Shown here: in pieces, positions 1 through 8,443 of the stretch | Position numbering within the stretch: the stretch's first letter is position 1 | Layout of the letters: each line of letters begins with the position of its first letter | From: Nocardioides perillae | Lineage (GTDB): Bacteria; Actinomycetota; Actinomycetes; Propionibacteriales; Nocardioidaceae | DNA: 64,000 bases | Assembly: GCF_013409425.1 (NCBI RefSeq) | Contig: NZ_JACCAC010000001.1 | Location: 2,666,001 to 2,730,000 of the forward strand | Direction: 5' to 3' | Program-made: the position numbers and the translations under genes | The notes under the pieces: generated by a model | What the model saw: only the letters and a program-made list of their open reading frames with translations | The model's database searches: none | Told to the model about the DNA's origin: nothing

Positions 1-730
1 TGTAGCCGTCGAGCGCGACGTGCTCGACCAGCCCGTCACCGGGGTAGAGGCCCTTCAGCGCGGGGGTGCCGGGGAACGGCACGTTGGGCGACCACTTCCA
101 CATCACGTTGGTCACGCCCTGCTTGGTGAAGATGCCCCGCACGCGCTTCCAGGCCGCCACGTAGTCGCCGGCGCCGTTGCCGTTGACGCCCTCGGCCCAG
201 GGGTACCAGTTGCCGTTCATCTCGTGGGCGAAGCGCAGCACGACCGGCCCGGCGTAGGCCTTGAGCTGCTTGGCCCACTTCGTCACGTAGGCGTCGAACG
301 CGCCACCCGCGATCCGGTCGAGCGCGTACGCCGGCTGGTCGACGCCGTACGCCGGGTTCCACGGCTCCCACGTGACCTCGGGGGTCGCGCCGAGGGCGGC
401 GACCCGCGCCGCGGCCTGCGCGGGGAAGTCGCCGCCGTCGGACCACGCGACGTACCACATCGCGAGGTTCGGCATGCGACCCGTCTGCGCCGCCACCTGC
501 TCCAGCACCGAGGTGTCCCACGGCAGGCCCGGAGCCGCGACACCGAAGGCGCGACCGGGCAGCGAGACCGTCGTGGCGCTGCTCGGCGAGGTCGCGGTGG
601 TCGTCGGTGCCTTCACGACGCGCCCCGTGGAGGAGGTCGGGCGGGCCGAGGCCGACCCGGGGGTCACGGCGACCACCGAGGCGGCGACGAGGACGGCGAG
701 GGCGGCCGCGAGGTGGCGACGGATCTGCAC
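1..730 (-). CDS. Secreted glycoside hydrolase family 26 protein (partial, C-terminus outside window)
   Basis: Probable exported beta-mannanase-like glycanase. The 243 N-terminal residues are present. The GTG start at 730 is preceded by AGGAG with a 5-nt spacer. Residues 1-29 form a typical signal peptide (RRH, a hydrophobic Ala/Val core, then ASA). A Ser/Thr/Pro-rich linker follows to about residue 57. The catalytic domain then begins and carries HEMNGNWYPW at 169-178; in GH26 the Glu of HEMNG (E170 here) is the general acid/base. The segment VEHVALDGY at the cut edge matches the usual GH26 strand before the nucleophile, so the nucleophile Glu lies outside the window. The exact polysaccharide cannot be told. 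It is transcribed away from sigA-side genes with 165 nt behind its start. Confidence 0.85.
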   Translation of the reverse strand, partial: MQIRRHLAAALAVLVAASVVAVTPGSASARPTSSTGRVVKAPTTTATSPSSATTVSLPGRAFGVAAPGLPWDTSVLEQVAAQTGRMPNLAMWYVAWSDGGDFPAQAAARVAALGATPEVTWEPWNPAYGVDQPAYALDRIAGGAFDAYVTKWAKQLKAYAGPVVLRFAHEMNGNWYPWAEGVNGNGAGDYVAAWKRVRGIFTKQGVTNVMWKWSPNVPFPGTPALKGLYPGDGLVEHVALDGY

Positions 731-846
731 GACTGCTCCTGGGGGGTCCGGGCCGCCCCCACCGGCGGCCGTGCCCTCATCATCGGCGATCTCCGGTCTT
801 CCTTGAGGCATTCTTGAAGATCTGCCGCAGGTGTCCCTGGACGCAC

Positions 847-881
847 CGCGGCCCCCGCCGGAGCACCGGTCGGGGGCCGCG
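847..881 (-). terminator. Hairpin terminator downstream of sigA
   Basis: A perfect 11-bp G+C-rich stem (CGCGGCCCCCG at 847-857 with CGGGGGCCGCG at 871-881) starts 15 nt beyond the sigA stop codon on the minus strand. The loop can fold further through CCGG/CCGG. There is no T-run, as is usual for actinobacterial hairpins. Confidence 0.6.
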
Positions 882-895
882 TGGCGCGTGACGCG

Positions 896-2407
896 TCAGT
901 CGAGGTAGTCGCGCAGGACCTGGGAGCGCGAGGGGTGACGCAGCTTCGACATCGTCTTCGACTCGATCTGGCGGATCCGCTCCCGGGTCACGCCGTAGAC
1001 CTTGCCGATCTCGTCGAGCGTCTTGGGCTGGCCGTCGGTCAGCCCGAACCGCATGGACACCACGCCCGCCTCGCGCTCGGACAGGGTGTCGAGGACCGCG
1101 TGCAGCTGCTCCTGCAGGAGCGTGAACGACACCGCGTCGGCCGGCACGATCGCCTCGGAGTCCTCGATGAGGTCACCGAACTCCGAGTCGCCGTCCTCGC
1201 CGAGCGGGGTGTGCAGCGAGATCGGCTCGCGGCCGTACTTCTGGACCTCGACGACCTTCTCGGGGGTCATGTCGAGCTCCTTGGCGAGCTCCTCCGGGGT
1301 GGGCTCGCGACCGAGGTCCTGCAGCATCTGCCGCTGCACGCGGGCGAGCTTGTTGATGACCTCGACCATGTGCACCGGGATGCGGATGGTGCGCGCCTGG
1401 TCGGCCATGGCGCGGGTGATCGCCTGGCGGATCCACCACGTGGCGTAGGTCGAGAACTTGTAGCCCTTGGTGTAGTCGAACTTCTCGACCGCGCGGATCA
1501 GGCCGAGGTTGCCCTCCTGGATCAGGTCGAGGAAGAGCATGCCGCGCCCGGTGTAGCGCTTGGCCAGCGAGACGACGAGGCGCAGGTTGGCCTCGAGCAG
1601 GTGGTTCTTCGCGCGGCGGCCGTCCTCGGCGATCCACTCGAGCTCCTCGAGCACCTTGGCCGTGATCTTGCCGCCCTTGGCGAGCTTCTCCTCGGCGAAG
1701 AGGCCGGCCTCGATGCGCTTGGCGAGCTCGACCTCCATCTCGGCGTTGAGGAGGGGGACCTTGCCGATCTGCTTGAGGTAGTCCTTGACCGGGTCGGCGG
1801 TCGCGCCGGCGACCATGACCTGCTGCTCGGGCTCGTCGGTGTCGTCGGCGGCGCTGACGACGAACGTGCCCTCCTTCTCGTCCTGCTTGATCGTCGGGTC
1901 GGTCGCGACGTCCTTCTCGAACTGCTCGTCGGGGATGTCGGGCAGGACCTTCTTGCCGTCGGGGCCCACCGCGGCGGGGGCGACGCCGTCGACCGGGACC
2001 GCGACCTCGACGGTGCCGTCGGGGGCCACACCGCTCGTCGGTGCCAGCGGCGCGAGCTCGTCGGCCGCGGCGGCGGACGCGGCAGCCTTCTTGGCCGGCG
2101 CCTTCTTCGCGGCGGCCTTCTTCGCGGGGGCGGCCTTCGCGGTCGTCTTGGCGGTCGTCGTGCGGCGCGTGCTCGTGGCCGCGACCGCCCGCCCGGTGCC
2201 GACCGGGATGTCGACCGAGATCCCGAGGCTGCTGAGGTGCCCCAGCAGCGCCTTGAGGTGCCGGGGCTCGATCGCCGCGTCCTCGCTGGCCTGGCGCACC
2301 TGGTCGGGCGTCAGGGTGCCCGTCGGGCCTCCCTGCGCGACCAGGGCGGCGACGGCCGGGTGCGCGAGCACCTCGGCGGGGAGCAGCTTGCGTGCGTTCG
2401 AGGACAC
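896..2407 (-). CDS. sigA: Primary RNA polymerase sigma factor (SigA/HrdB/RpoD)
   Basis: Housekeeping sigma-70 that directs core RNA polymerase to -35/-10 promoters. It has about 503 residues. The N-terminal region has a short conserved domain, then a Lys/Ala-rich tract with repeated AKKA units (about residues 80-115) typical of actinobacterial primary sigmas. Region 1.2 follows ([16 protein letters not shown]). Region 2 has [17 protein letters not shown] and the -10 binding helix [13 protein letters not shown]. Region 4 has the [23 protein letters not shown]. The start chosen is GTG at 2407 (SSNARKLL) because GAGAGG lies 5 nt before it; a GTG two codons upstream (2413) overlaps that Shine-Dalgarno. 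Expected to be essential. A hairpin follows the stop codon. Confidence 0.95.
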   Translation of the reverse strand: MSSNARKLLPAEVLAHPAVAALVAQGGPTGTLTPDQVRQASEDAAIEPRHLKALLGHLSSLGISVDIPVGTGRAVAATSTRRTTTAKTTAKAAPAKKAAAKKAPAKKAAASAAAADELAPLAPTSGVAPDGTVEVAVPVDGVAPAAVGPDGKKVLPDIPDEQFEKDVATDPTIKQDEKEGTFVVSAADDTDEPEQQVMVAGATADPVKDYLKQIGKVPLLNAEMEVELAKRIEAGLFAEEKLAKGGKITAKVLEELEWIAEDGRRAKNHLLEANLRLVVSLAKRYTGRGMLFLDLIQEGNLGLIRAVEKFDYTKGYKFSTYATWWIRQAITRAMADQARTIRIPVHMVEVINKLARVQRQMLQDLGREPTPEELAKELDMTPEKVVEVQKYGREPISLHTPLGEDGDSEFGDLIEDSEAIVPADAVSFTLLQEQLHAVLDTLSEREAGVVSMRFGLTDGQPKTLDEIGKVYGVTRERIRQIESKTMSKLRHPSRSQVLRDYLD

Positions 2408-2512
2408 GAACACCTCTCGTCAGCGACATGGGGGCGCGGCGAGGCCCGGATACGTCAAGGCCGCCCCCTCAGTGTGCCACGCCGGTGGGCGCGGCTCGAC
2501 CACGGGGCGGCC

Positions 2513-3103
2513 TCAGGCGCGCGCTGCGTCGGCCCCCGGGCGCGCCGTCTTCGCGGCTGCCTTCGCCTGCTTCTTGTGCTCGCGCACCTTCTGCAGCGAG
2601 GCCTCGTCCACCACGTCGGCCACCGAGCGGTGGCCCTCGAGCGCGTAGTCGCCGACCACCTGCTCCCAGCCGTCGGGGCGCACGCCTCGCTGCTTGGCGA
2701 GGAGGGCCACGAAGATCTGCGCCTTCTGCCTGCCGAAGCCGGGCAGCGCCTGGACCCGGCGCAGCAGGTCACGGGCGTCGGCCGCCTCGGTCCACAACCG
2801 GCTGGCGTCACCGGCGTACTCGTCCTCGACGATGCGCGCCAGCTCCTGCAGGCGCGCGGCCATCGATCCGGGGAACCGGTGCACGGCCGGGGTCTCGGCG
2901 CACAGCGCGGCGAACTCCTCGGGGTCGGCCGCGGCGACGGCCGCGGGCTCGAACGAGCCGAGTCGTCCGAGCACCTTGTGCGGCCCTCGGAAGGCGTGCT
3001 CCATGGGGTACTGCTGGTCGAGCATCATCCCCGCGAGCAGGGCGAACGGGGACTCCTCGAGCACCCGGTCGGCGGCGGGGTCACCAGTGATCTGCAGGGC
3101 CAT
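2513..3103 (-). CDS. HhH-GPD family base-excision DNA repair protein
   Basis: Small DNA glycosylase-like protein of 196 residues. It matches the actinobacterial HhH-GPD repair family, with ALLAGMMLDQQYPMEHAF near the N-terminus. The helix-hairpin-helix reads LPGFGRQKAQIFVALLAKQ at about 125-145. The last 30 residues are Lys/Ala-rich (KKQAKAAAK) and probably contact DNA. ATG 3103 was chosen because the family begins MALQIT and because a CACGAT box sits 6 nt upstream; no Shine-Dalgarno is visible. The damaged base it removes cannot be told. It lies between usp and sigA on the same strand. A long inverted repeat (AGGCCGCCCC at 2458-2467, GGGGCGGCCT at 2504-2513) follows its stop. Confidence 0.82.
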   Translation of the reverse strand: MALQITGDPAADRVLEESPFALLAGMMLDQQYPMEHAFRGPHKVLGRLGSFEPAAVAAADPEEFAALCAETPAVHRFPGSMAARLQELARIVEDEYAGDASRLWTEAADARDLLRRVQALPGFGRQKAQIFVALLAKQRGVRPDGWEQVVGDYALEGHRSVADVVDEASLQKVREHKKQAKAAAKTARPGADAARA

Positions 3104-3109
3104 GCGCCC

Positions 3110-3115
3110 ATCGTG
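3110..3115 (-). promoter_or_regulatory. -10-like box, leaderless start of HhH-GPD gene
   Basis: CACGAT read on the minus strand, 6 nt before ATG 3103. Confidence 0.35.
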
Positions 3116-3151
3116 CCGCACCTGCAGGAGCCGCCGCCCCCACCGGCTGGG

Positions 3152-3556
3152 TCAGTCGCCCGCCTTGACCGCCATCACGGGGCAGTGGGCGTCGAGCAGG
3201 ATGCGCTGCGCGTTGCTGCCGAGTATGAGCTTGCCGACCGGCGAGCGGCGGCGCAGCCCGATGACGATGAGCTCGGCGTCGTTGGCCTCGGCGATGGAGA
3301 TGAGGTCCTCGGCGGGCTCGAAACCGCGCACGAGCTGACGGACGTCGTAGTCGACCCCGGAGGCGTCGAGCACGGCGCGCGCCTTGCCCATCTCCTCCTC
3401 GGCCTGCGCCGCGGCGTCGCGGTCGAAGTCGCTGCCGCCGCGGTGGGAGTTGACCACCACCAGGCGGGTGCGGCGCAGCTGCGCCTCCGCGATGGCGCGC
3501 TGGAGGGCTGCCTCGCCCTCCGGCTTGGGGACGTACCCGACGACGACGGTGCCCAT
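3152..3556 (-). CDS. Universal stress protein (UspA family)
   Basis: Single-domain Usp of 134 residues. It opens with the usual first strand TVVVGYVPKPEG and contains the linker region LVVVNSHRGG. The C-terminal ATP-site region reads VIGLRRRSPVGKLILGSNAQRIL. The canonical G-x2-G-x9-G(S/T) motif is imperfect because Arg stands at the second glycine, so nucleotide binding is doubtful; the terminal GS is kept. ATG 3556 is chosen over an upstream GTG (3595) because AGGAGG lies a few bases before it and homologues begin at this strand. Such proteins are cytosolic stress regulators. A short 10-bp repeat array lies just upstream. Confidence 0.88.
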   Translation of the reverse strand: MGTVVVGYVPKPEGEAALQRAIAEAQLRRTRLVVVNSHRGGSDFDRDAAAQAEEEMGKARAVLDASGVDYDVRQLVRGFEPAEDLISIAEANDAELIVIGLRRRSPVGKLILGSNAQRILLDAHCPVMAVKAGD

Positions 3557-3593
3557 CGACCCTCCTGCTGCTCGGTCCGGAACGGTGGTGCTC

Positions 3594-3633
3594 ACTGCTG
3601 ACCGCTGGTGACCACTGCTGGCGACTGCTGACC
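3594..3633. repeat. Four imperfect 10-bp tandem repeats upstream of usp
   Basis: Consecutive units ACTGCTGACC, GCTGGTGACC, ACTGCTGGCG and ACTGCTGACC lie 38-77 nt upstream of the usp start. The 10-bp period is close to one helical turn, which would suit a cooperatively bound regulator. No known regulator is recognised. Confidence 0.5.
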
Positions 3634-3769
3634 AGCACCCGCACGCTGCGGTGCCGCCCGTGCCCCGGCCCGAGGCCGCGGGTCGGACGACGTGCTGGTG
3701 ACGCTAGCCCATCGAGGGGCGCCGCGGGAGGCTTGTGGAGAGCCGCTCGCGCGGGCACGGTCGCCCGGG

Positions 3770-3775
3770 CAGGCT
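3770..3775 (+). promoter_or_regulatory. -10-like box before the 3782 gene
   Basis: CAGGCT, 6 nt before ATG 3782; no Shine-Dalgarno is present. Confidence 0.35.
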
Positions 3776-3781
3776 GCCCGC

Positions 3782-4267
3782 ATGAGCAGGCCCATCCGCC
3801 CCGACCCGGCGCGCTGGCGCCAGGACGTGCTGCGCGCCGCGGTGCTCGACCTCGCGGGCCGCGGCCTGCCGACCGTCTTCACGCCGACGGTCTCGGTCGG
3901 TGACCCCCGGGGCCGGTGGTCGCGCGTCGCCGACCACGGCGCGGGGACCGGCGGGACCACCGGGCCCCGCGGCCACGCGCGGGCGGCGCCGGTCGTCCTC
4001 GACCACGCGCTGCGCTGCGACCTCGTCGCCATCATGCTGGGCCGCGCCCTGCCCGACGACGTCGCCTGCCCGGCACCGATCACCTGGTTGGCGCGACCCG
4101 CGGTGTGGGACGAGCCCGACTGCGAGCGGGCCTGGCTGGCCGCTGCGGACTGCGCCCACCGCGAGCTCGGGGTGCCGCTCACCTTCGTCGTCGTCACCCG
4201 CCAGGGGTGGCGCGACCCGCGCACCGGCGAGGAGCGCACCTGGCGCCGGCTCCGCGCGCGACGCTGA
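3782..4267 (+). CDS. Hypothetical protein, 161 aa
   Basis: Unrecognised protein. It is Arg/Pro/Asp-rich and soluble, without signal peptide or membrane segment. The middle part (about 90-125) contains conserved-looking acidic and Trp residues: ITWLARPAVWDEPDCERAWLAAADCAHRE. The C-terminus reads LTFVVVTRQGW, then a basic RTWRRLRARR tail. Alternating hydrophobic strands and the paired Cys residues suggest a small folded domain. The start is ATG 3782, directed by a -10-like CAGGCT rather than an RBS. It is divergent from usp and convergent with the ligase-like gene at 4325. Codon usage is strongly G/C-ending like its neighbours, which supports it being real. Confidence 0.65.
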   Translation: MSRPIRPDPARWRQDVLRAAVLDLAGRGLPTVFTPTVSVGDPRGRWSRVADHGAGTGGTTGPRGHARAAPVVLDHALRCDLVAIMLGRALPDDVACPAPITWLARPAVWDEPDCERAWLAAADCAHRELGVPLTFVVVTRQGWRDPRTGEERTWRRLRARR

Positions 4268-4324
4268 CCACGGCCGGGATCGGCAACCCAGCACCTCGGC
4301 CTCCCCCCGGGCCCGAGGCCGGCC

Positions 4325-5803
4325 TCAGTCCCAGGTGTGCACCGGCTCGTTGGTGTGCATGCGGGTGCGGTACTCCCCGAGCGTGGCGCGCAGCGCGTCG
4401 CCGCGCGAGCCGGCGCCGGCCGCGTCCCCGACCCGCTCGTGGTAGCGGCGCGCGAACCAGGAGGCACCGTTGGTGCCCGTCAGGCAGCGCTGCTCGACGA
4501 TCCCGAGGTAGCGGTCGCGCTCGTCGGCATCCACGCCCCACGCCTCGAGGCCCTCGTGGGCCAGCGGGAGCAGACGGCGCAGCACCAGCTCGGTGGCGCC
4601 CACCTGCCCCACGCCCGGCCAGTAGACGGTGGCGTCGATGCCGTGGCGGGCCGCGGCGTGGAAGTTCTCCTCGGCGGCGCTGAAGGACATCTGCGACCAC
4701 AGGGGGCGCTCGTCCTCGGCGAGGCGCCGCACCAGGCCCCACCAGAACGCGCCGTTGGCGAGGGTGTCGACGACGGTGGGGCCCGCGGCGAGCACGCGGT
4801 TCTCGACGCGGAGGTGCGGGGTGCCGTGCGCGATGTCGTAGACGGGGCGGTTCCAGCGGTAGATGGTGCCGTTGTGCAGGCGCAGCTCGGCGAGGCTGGG
4901 CGTGCCGCCGTGCTCGAGGACCTCGATCGGGTCCTCGTCGTCTGTGACCGGCAGCAGGGCGGGGAAGTAGCGGACGTTCTCCTCGAACAGGTCGAAGACC
5001 GAGGTGATCCACCGCTCGCCGAACCACACCCGGGGTCGCACCCCCTGCACCTTCAGCTCCTCGCTGCGGGTGTCGGTGGCCTGCTCGAAGAGCGGGATGC
5101 GCGTCTCGCGCCAGAGCTCCTTGCCGAGGAGGAACGGCGAGTTCGCCCCGACGGCGAGCTGCACCGACGCGATCGCCTGGGCCGCGTTCCAGTAGGAGGC
5201 GAACTGGTCCGGCGAGGTCTGCACGTGCAGCTGCGTGCTGGTGCAGGCCGCCTCAGGCACGATCGAGTCGGCCGTGGTCTCGAGGCTCTCCTCCCCGGCG
5301 ATCGCGATGACGATGTCCTCGCCGCGCGCGGCGAGGATCTGCCGGCTCAGCAGGTCGTAGCGAGGGTTGGGGGTGAGGCTGTCGCGGGTCAGGTGCCCCT
5401 CCCCCAGCGTCGGCAGGATGCCGACCATGACGAGGTGGGCGCCGACGGCGGCCGACTTCTCCTCCGCGTCGTTGAGGCTGCGGCGCAGCGACTCCTCGAA
5501 GCCGGACAGCCCCCGCGCCCGCAGCCGGGCCGGCTCGACGTTGATCTCGACGTTGAACTGGCCGAGCTCGGTCTGGAAGTCGGGGTCGGCGATCGCCTCG
5601 AGCGCCTCGGTGCCCTTGAGCGCGGGGTCCTCCGCATCGTCGACGAGGTTGAGCTCGACCTCGAGGCCGGTCATCGGGTCGTCGGTGTCGAAGCGCGCGT
5701 CGCGCAGCATCCGCGCGAAGACGTCGAGGCAGCGCCGCACCTTCTCGCGGTGGCGCGTGCGGTCGGCGCGGCTGAACTCCTGTGCCTCGACCTCTTCACC
5801 CAT
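4325..5803 (-). CDS. Glutamate-cysteine ligase family 2 protein
   Basis: ATP-dependent carboxylate-amine ligase of the GCS2 family, 492 residues. Family features include GLEVELNLVD (substrate/metal Glu residues) at about 45-54, NVEINVEP at about 84-91, the TSTQLHVQTSP segment and HGTPHLRVENRVLAAGPT in the C-terminal half. The full length fits the actinobacterial members. Known relatives join glutamate to cysteine or an amine, but this lineage normally uses mycothiol, so the true acceptor is uncertain. ATG 5803 is set by TACTGT located 6 nt upstream; there is no Shine-Dalgarno. The neighbouring minus-strand DUF4192 gene ends 88 nt upstream. Confidence 0.8.
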   Translation of the reverse strand: MGEEVEAQEFSRADRTRHREKVRRCLDVFARMLRDARFDTDDPMTGLEVELNLVDDAEDPALKGTEALEAIADPDFQTELGQFNVEINVEPARLRARGLSGFEESLRRSLNDAEEKSAAVGAHLVMVGILPTLGEGHLTRDSLTPNPRYDLLSRQILAARGEDIVIAIAGEESLETTADSIVPEAACTSTQLHVQTSPDQFASYWNAAQAIASVQLAVGANSPFLLGKELWRETRIPLFEQATDTRSEELKVQGVRPRVWFGERWITSVFDLFEENVRYFPALLPVTDDEDPIEVLEHGGTPSLAELRLHNGTIYRWNRPVYDIAHGTPHLRVENRVLAAGPTVVDTLANGAFWWGLVRRLAEDERPLWSQMSFSAAEENFHAAARHGIDATVYWPGVGQVGATELVLRRLLPLAHEGLEAWGVDADERDRYLGIVEQRCLTGTNGASWFARRYHERVGDAAGAGSRGDALRATLGEYRTRMHTNEPVHTWD

Positions 5804-5809
5804 GGCCGC

Positions 5810-5815
5810 ACAGTA
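5810..5815 (-). promoter_or_regulatory. -10 box, leaderless start of the GCS2 gene
   Basis: TACTGT on the minus strand, 6 nt before ATG 5803. Confidence 0.5.
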
Positions 5816-5891
5816 GCCAGCGCGGGCCGCGGCGATGCGGTGCCGCCGGGGTGACCCCGACTCCGCCCCGACTCCGCCCCGGCCCGCGGGC

Positions 5892-6965
5892 TCAGGCCGC
5901 CTGCACGCAGCGCTCCCACACCTCGGGCGGCACGGCCCGCTCGAGCATCGAGGCAACGAGGTCGGCCAGGGTGGCGGCGGGGCCGCCCGCACCGCAGCGG
6001 TCGAGCGCGCACCAGGCCAGCGCGCCGTCGCCGGCCACCCACGCGCTCAGCGCCAGCAGCGTGGCGGCCGGTCCGCGCAGGTGGTCGGGCGCCCGGCGCA
6101 CCAGGTCGCGCCACAGCGTGGTGTGGGCCTCGGCGGTGGCACGGGTCAGCAGCAGGCAGGCGACCTCGCGCAGCGCGGGCTCGCGCACGGCCAGCAGCAG
6201 CCGCGCCGCGGCGTCGTCGTCGAGCACCGGCCGCTCCGTCGGCGGCCGCATCGCGCCGCGCACCGCCTCCCCCACGAACGCGGCGTCGCGCTCTGCCGCC
6301 GTGGCGGCCCCGTCCGGCTCCCCCGGCTCCCCCGGGTCCCCCGGCCGTCCCGGTCCCGCCGCCGGCACCAGCCACGGCCGCGACCGAGCCGCCTCGGCGA
6401 CCCGGGCGACCGCGGAGGGCTCCGGGTCCAGCGTCGCCGCGAGGGCGGCGCGGGAGGGGTGCGTCACACGTCCGTCGACGACGGCCTGCAGGCGCAGCGG
6501 GTGGTGCGCGACGTCGTACGCGCACCCCGCTCGCGGCGGGCCGCCGCCGGGCAGCGTCCACCACCGTCGACCGTCAGCGAGCACGACCCCGGGCACCACC
6601 GCGCCCGGAGCCCGCTCGGCCAGCGCGGCGAGCAGTGCGTCGACCACGACCCCGGCGAGCGCGGGTCGGGTCGAGTGGACCACCAGCACGACGCGGGGCA
6701 CCGCGTGCCGGACCACGGGCTCGGTGATCGCCTCGACGAGCCGGTGCACCTCGTGGGCGTCGGGCGTGGCGGTGTCGGGCCCGTCGGGCAGGTCGACGCG
6801 GCCGTGGAAGCACCGTCCCTGGCGCACGCCACGTGTGTCGGGGAATCCGAGCAGCGTCACGGACTCCTCGGGCTCGAAGCCGAGCACGACCGGCACGAGG
6901 GCGAGCAGGTCCTCCGGTGAGCGGACGGTGTAGGTGGGCGCAGGGCTGGGGGTCGGTGTCGTCAT
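5892..6965 (-). CDS. DUF4192 domain-containing protein
   Basis: Actinobacterial protein of unknown function, 357 residues. The family signature is clear near the N-terminus: SPEDLLALVPVVLGFEPEESVTLLGF (residues 15-40), then a strand RVVLVVHSTRP near 90. DGRRWWTL (about 135) and TLDPEPSAVARV (about 180) are further family landmarks. A Gly/Pro-rich stretch near 205-220 (PGRPGDPGEPGEP) is a low-complexity linker. The C-terminal third is helical and Ala/Leu-rich. It is soluble with no signal peptide. It is divergent from dinB, with 113 nt between starts and -10-like boxes placed 6 nt from both start codons. The role is unknown. Confidence 0.88.
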   Translation of the reverse strand: MTTPTPSPAPTYTVRSPEDLLALVPVVLGFEPEESVTLLGFPDTRGVRQGRCFHGRVDLPDGPDTATPDAHEVHRLVEAITEPVVRHAVPRVVLVVHSTRPALAGVVVDALLAALAERAPGAVVPGVVLADGRRWWTLPGGGPPRAGCAYDVAHHPLRLQAVVDGRVTHPSRAALAATLDPEPSAVARVAEAARSRPWLVPAAGPGRPGDPGEPGEPDGAATAAERDAAFVGEAVRGAMRPPTERPVLDDDAAARLLLAVREPALREVACLLLTRATAEAHTTLWRDLVRRAPDHLRGPAATLLALSAWVAGDGALAWCALDRCGAGGPAATLADLVASMLERAVPPEVWERCVQAA

Positions 6966-6971
6966 GCCCGC

Positions 6972-6977
6972 ACGCTG
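6972..6977 (-). promoter_or_regulatory. -10-like box for the DUF4192 gene
   Basis: CAGCGT on the minus strand, 6 nt before ATG 6965. Confidence 0.35.
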
Positions 6978-7066
6978 CCGCGCGCCGGGCACGGGTGGGC
7001 CCGGAGCGGCCCCGCCTGGGGACGGGCGGGCCTCGCCGCGGGCCTGTGGACGCGCCGTGGCCCGGG

Positions 7067-7072
7067 TACCGT
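7067..7072 (+). promoter_or_regulatory. -10 box, leaderless start of dinB
   Basis: TACCGT, 6 nt before GTG 7079. No SOS-box-like GAAC-N4-GTTC dyad is seen in the intergenic region. Confidence 0.5.
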
Positions 7073-7078
7073 GCGGCG

Positions 7079-8443
7079 GTGCGCGACACCGCCTCCGTGC
7101 TGCACCTCGACCTCGACGCGTTCTTCGCGGCGGTCGAGCAGCGCGACAAGCCGTCGCTGCGCGGCAAGCCGGTCGTCGTCGGCGGCACCGGCGGCCGCGG
7201 CGTGGTCGCCACCGCGTCCTACGAGGCGCGCCGCTTCGGCGTGCGCTCCGCGATGTCCACCCGCGAGGCGCGCTCGCGCTGCCCCCACGCCGCGTTCCTC
7301 TCCGGACGGTTCCCCGCCTACCGCGCCGCCAGCGAGCTCGTGATGGCCGAGCTCCGCGCGGTCAGCCCCCTGGTGGAACCGCTCTCGCTCGACGAGGCCT
7401 TCGTCGACCTGGCCGCCGCCGGCCTGCCCGACCTGACGCTGCCGACCGTCACGGAGGTCGCGCAGCGGCTGCGCGCCCGGGTCGCCGAGGTCACCGGCGG
7501 ACTCACCGCCTCGGTCGGGCTGGCGAGCTCGAAGTTCGTCGCCAAGGTCGCCAGCGAGCTGGACAAGCCCGACGGCCTCACGGTCGTGCCGCCCGGCACC
7601 GAGCAGGAGCTGCTGCGCCCGATGCCGGCGCGCGTGATCCCGGGCGTGGGACCGCAGACCACCGAGCGATTGCGTCGCGCCGGCGTGCACACCGTCGCCG
7701 ACCTCGAGGCGCTCTCCCTCGACGAGCTGGTGCGGCTGCTCGGCAAGGCCCACGGGCACGGTCTCCACGCCTTCGCCCGCGCCCAGGACGACCGCCCCGT
7801 CGTGGCGGAGCGGGAGGCCAAGTCGGTGAGCGTCGAGGGCACCTACGACACCGACCTGACCGACCGACGCCTGATGGAGGGCCTGCTGACCCGCCAGGCC
7901 GGGGAGGTGGCGACCCGGCTGCGCGCGCACGGGTTGTCGGGGCGCACGGTGACGATCAAGGTGCGCCTGCACGACTTCACCACCCTGAGCCGCTCCTCGA
8001 CGCTGCCCTCCCCCACCGACGCCGCCGGCGTCGTCGCCCGCACCGCCCGCACCCTGCTCGCCGACCTCGACACCTCGGGCGGGGTGCGGCTGCTGGGCGT
8101 CGGTGTCTCCGGCCTCGCCGACTGGGTGCAGGAGGACCTCTTCGCCGACGACGCCGCGCTCGGCGACGAGGCCGCCGACGAGGTGGCGCCCGTCGACCTC
8201 GAGGCCGCCTTCCCCCGCCGGCGCACCTGGCCGCCGGGGGCCGACGTGGTCCACGAGGAGCACGGGCGCGGCTGGGTGTGGGGCTCGGGGCGCGGCGTCG
8301 TCACGGTGCGCTTCGAGACCGCGGCGTCGCCCTCCGGTCCGGTGCGCAGCTTCGCCGAGGACGATCCCGCCCTGCAGCGGTGGACGTCGACCGAGCCCGA
8401 CCCCGGGGAGGTCACGACCCAGCCCCTATCGTCACCGACATGA
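7079..8443 (+). CDS. dinB: DNA polymerase IV (Y-family, DinB)
   Basis: Low-fidelity translesion DNA polymerase, 454 residues. The palm motifs are intact: LHLDLDAFFAAVEQ at 6-19 with the first catalytic Asp residues, and PLSLDEAFVDL near 100 with the second Asp-Glu pair. The helix-hairpin-helix RVIPGVGPQTTERLRRAG is near 185, and the little-finger domain spans about 235-345. A C-terminal extension (about 360-454) holds the HEEHGRGWVWGSGRGVVTVRFET module seen in actinobacterial DinB2-like enzymes and lacks an obvious beta-clamp peptide. GTG 7079 is preferred because the DinB fold starts at once and a TACCGT box precedes it. Its TGA overlaps the next gene's ATG (ATGA). Confidence 0.93.
   Translation: MRDTASVLHLDLDAFFAAVEQRDKPSLRGKPVVVGGTGGRGVVATASYEARRFGVRSAMSTREARSRCPHAAFLSGRFPAYRAASELVMAELRAVSPLVEPLSLDEAFVDLAAAGLPDLTLPTVTEVAQRLRARVAEVTGGLTASVGLASSKFVAKVASELDKPDGLTVVPPGTEQELLRPMPARVIPGVGPQTTERLRRAGVHTVADLEALSLDELVRLLGKAHGHGLHAFARAQDDRPVVAEREAKSVSVEGTYDTDLTDRRLMEGLLTRQAGEVATRLRAHGLSGRTVTIKVRLHDFTTLSRSSTLPSPTDAAGVVARTARTLLADLDTSGGVRLLGVGVSGLADWVQEDLFADDAALGDEAADEVAPVDLEAAFPRRRTWPPGADVVHEEHGRGWVWGSGRGVVTVRFETAASPSGPVRSFAEDDPALQRWTSTEPDPGEVTTQPLSSPT
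8427..8432 (+). promoter_or_regulatory. -10 box inside dinB for the peptidase gene
   Basis: TATCGT, 7 nt before ATG 8440 and within the last codons of dinB. The peptidase gene may have its own leaderless transcript as well as coupled translation from dinB. Confidence 0.4.

Noticed and set aside
881..3601. Plus-strand open frame opposite sigA, HhH-GPD and usp
   Set aside because: Antisense shadow of three conserved genes; no start signal or family motif.
6966..7078. LexA (SOS) box in the dinB upstream region
   Set aside because: No GAAC-N4-GTTC-type dyad is present between the divergent DUF4192 and dinB starts.
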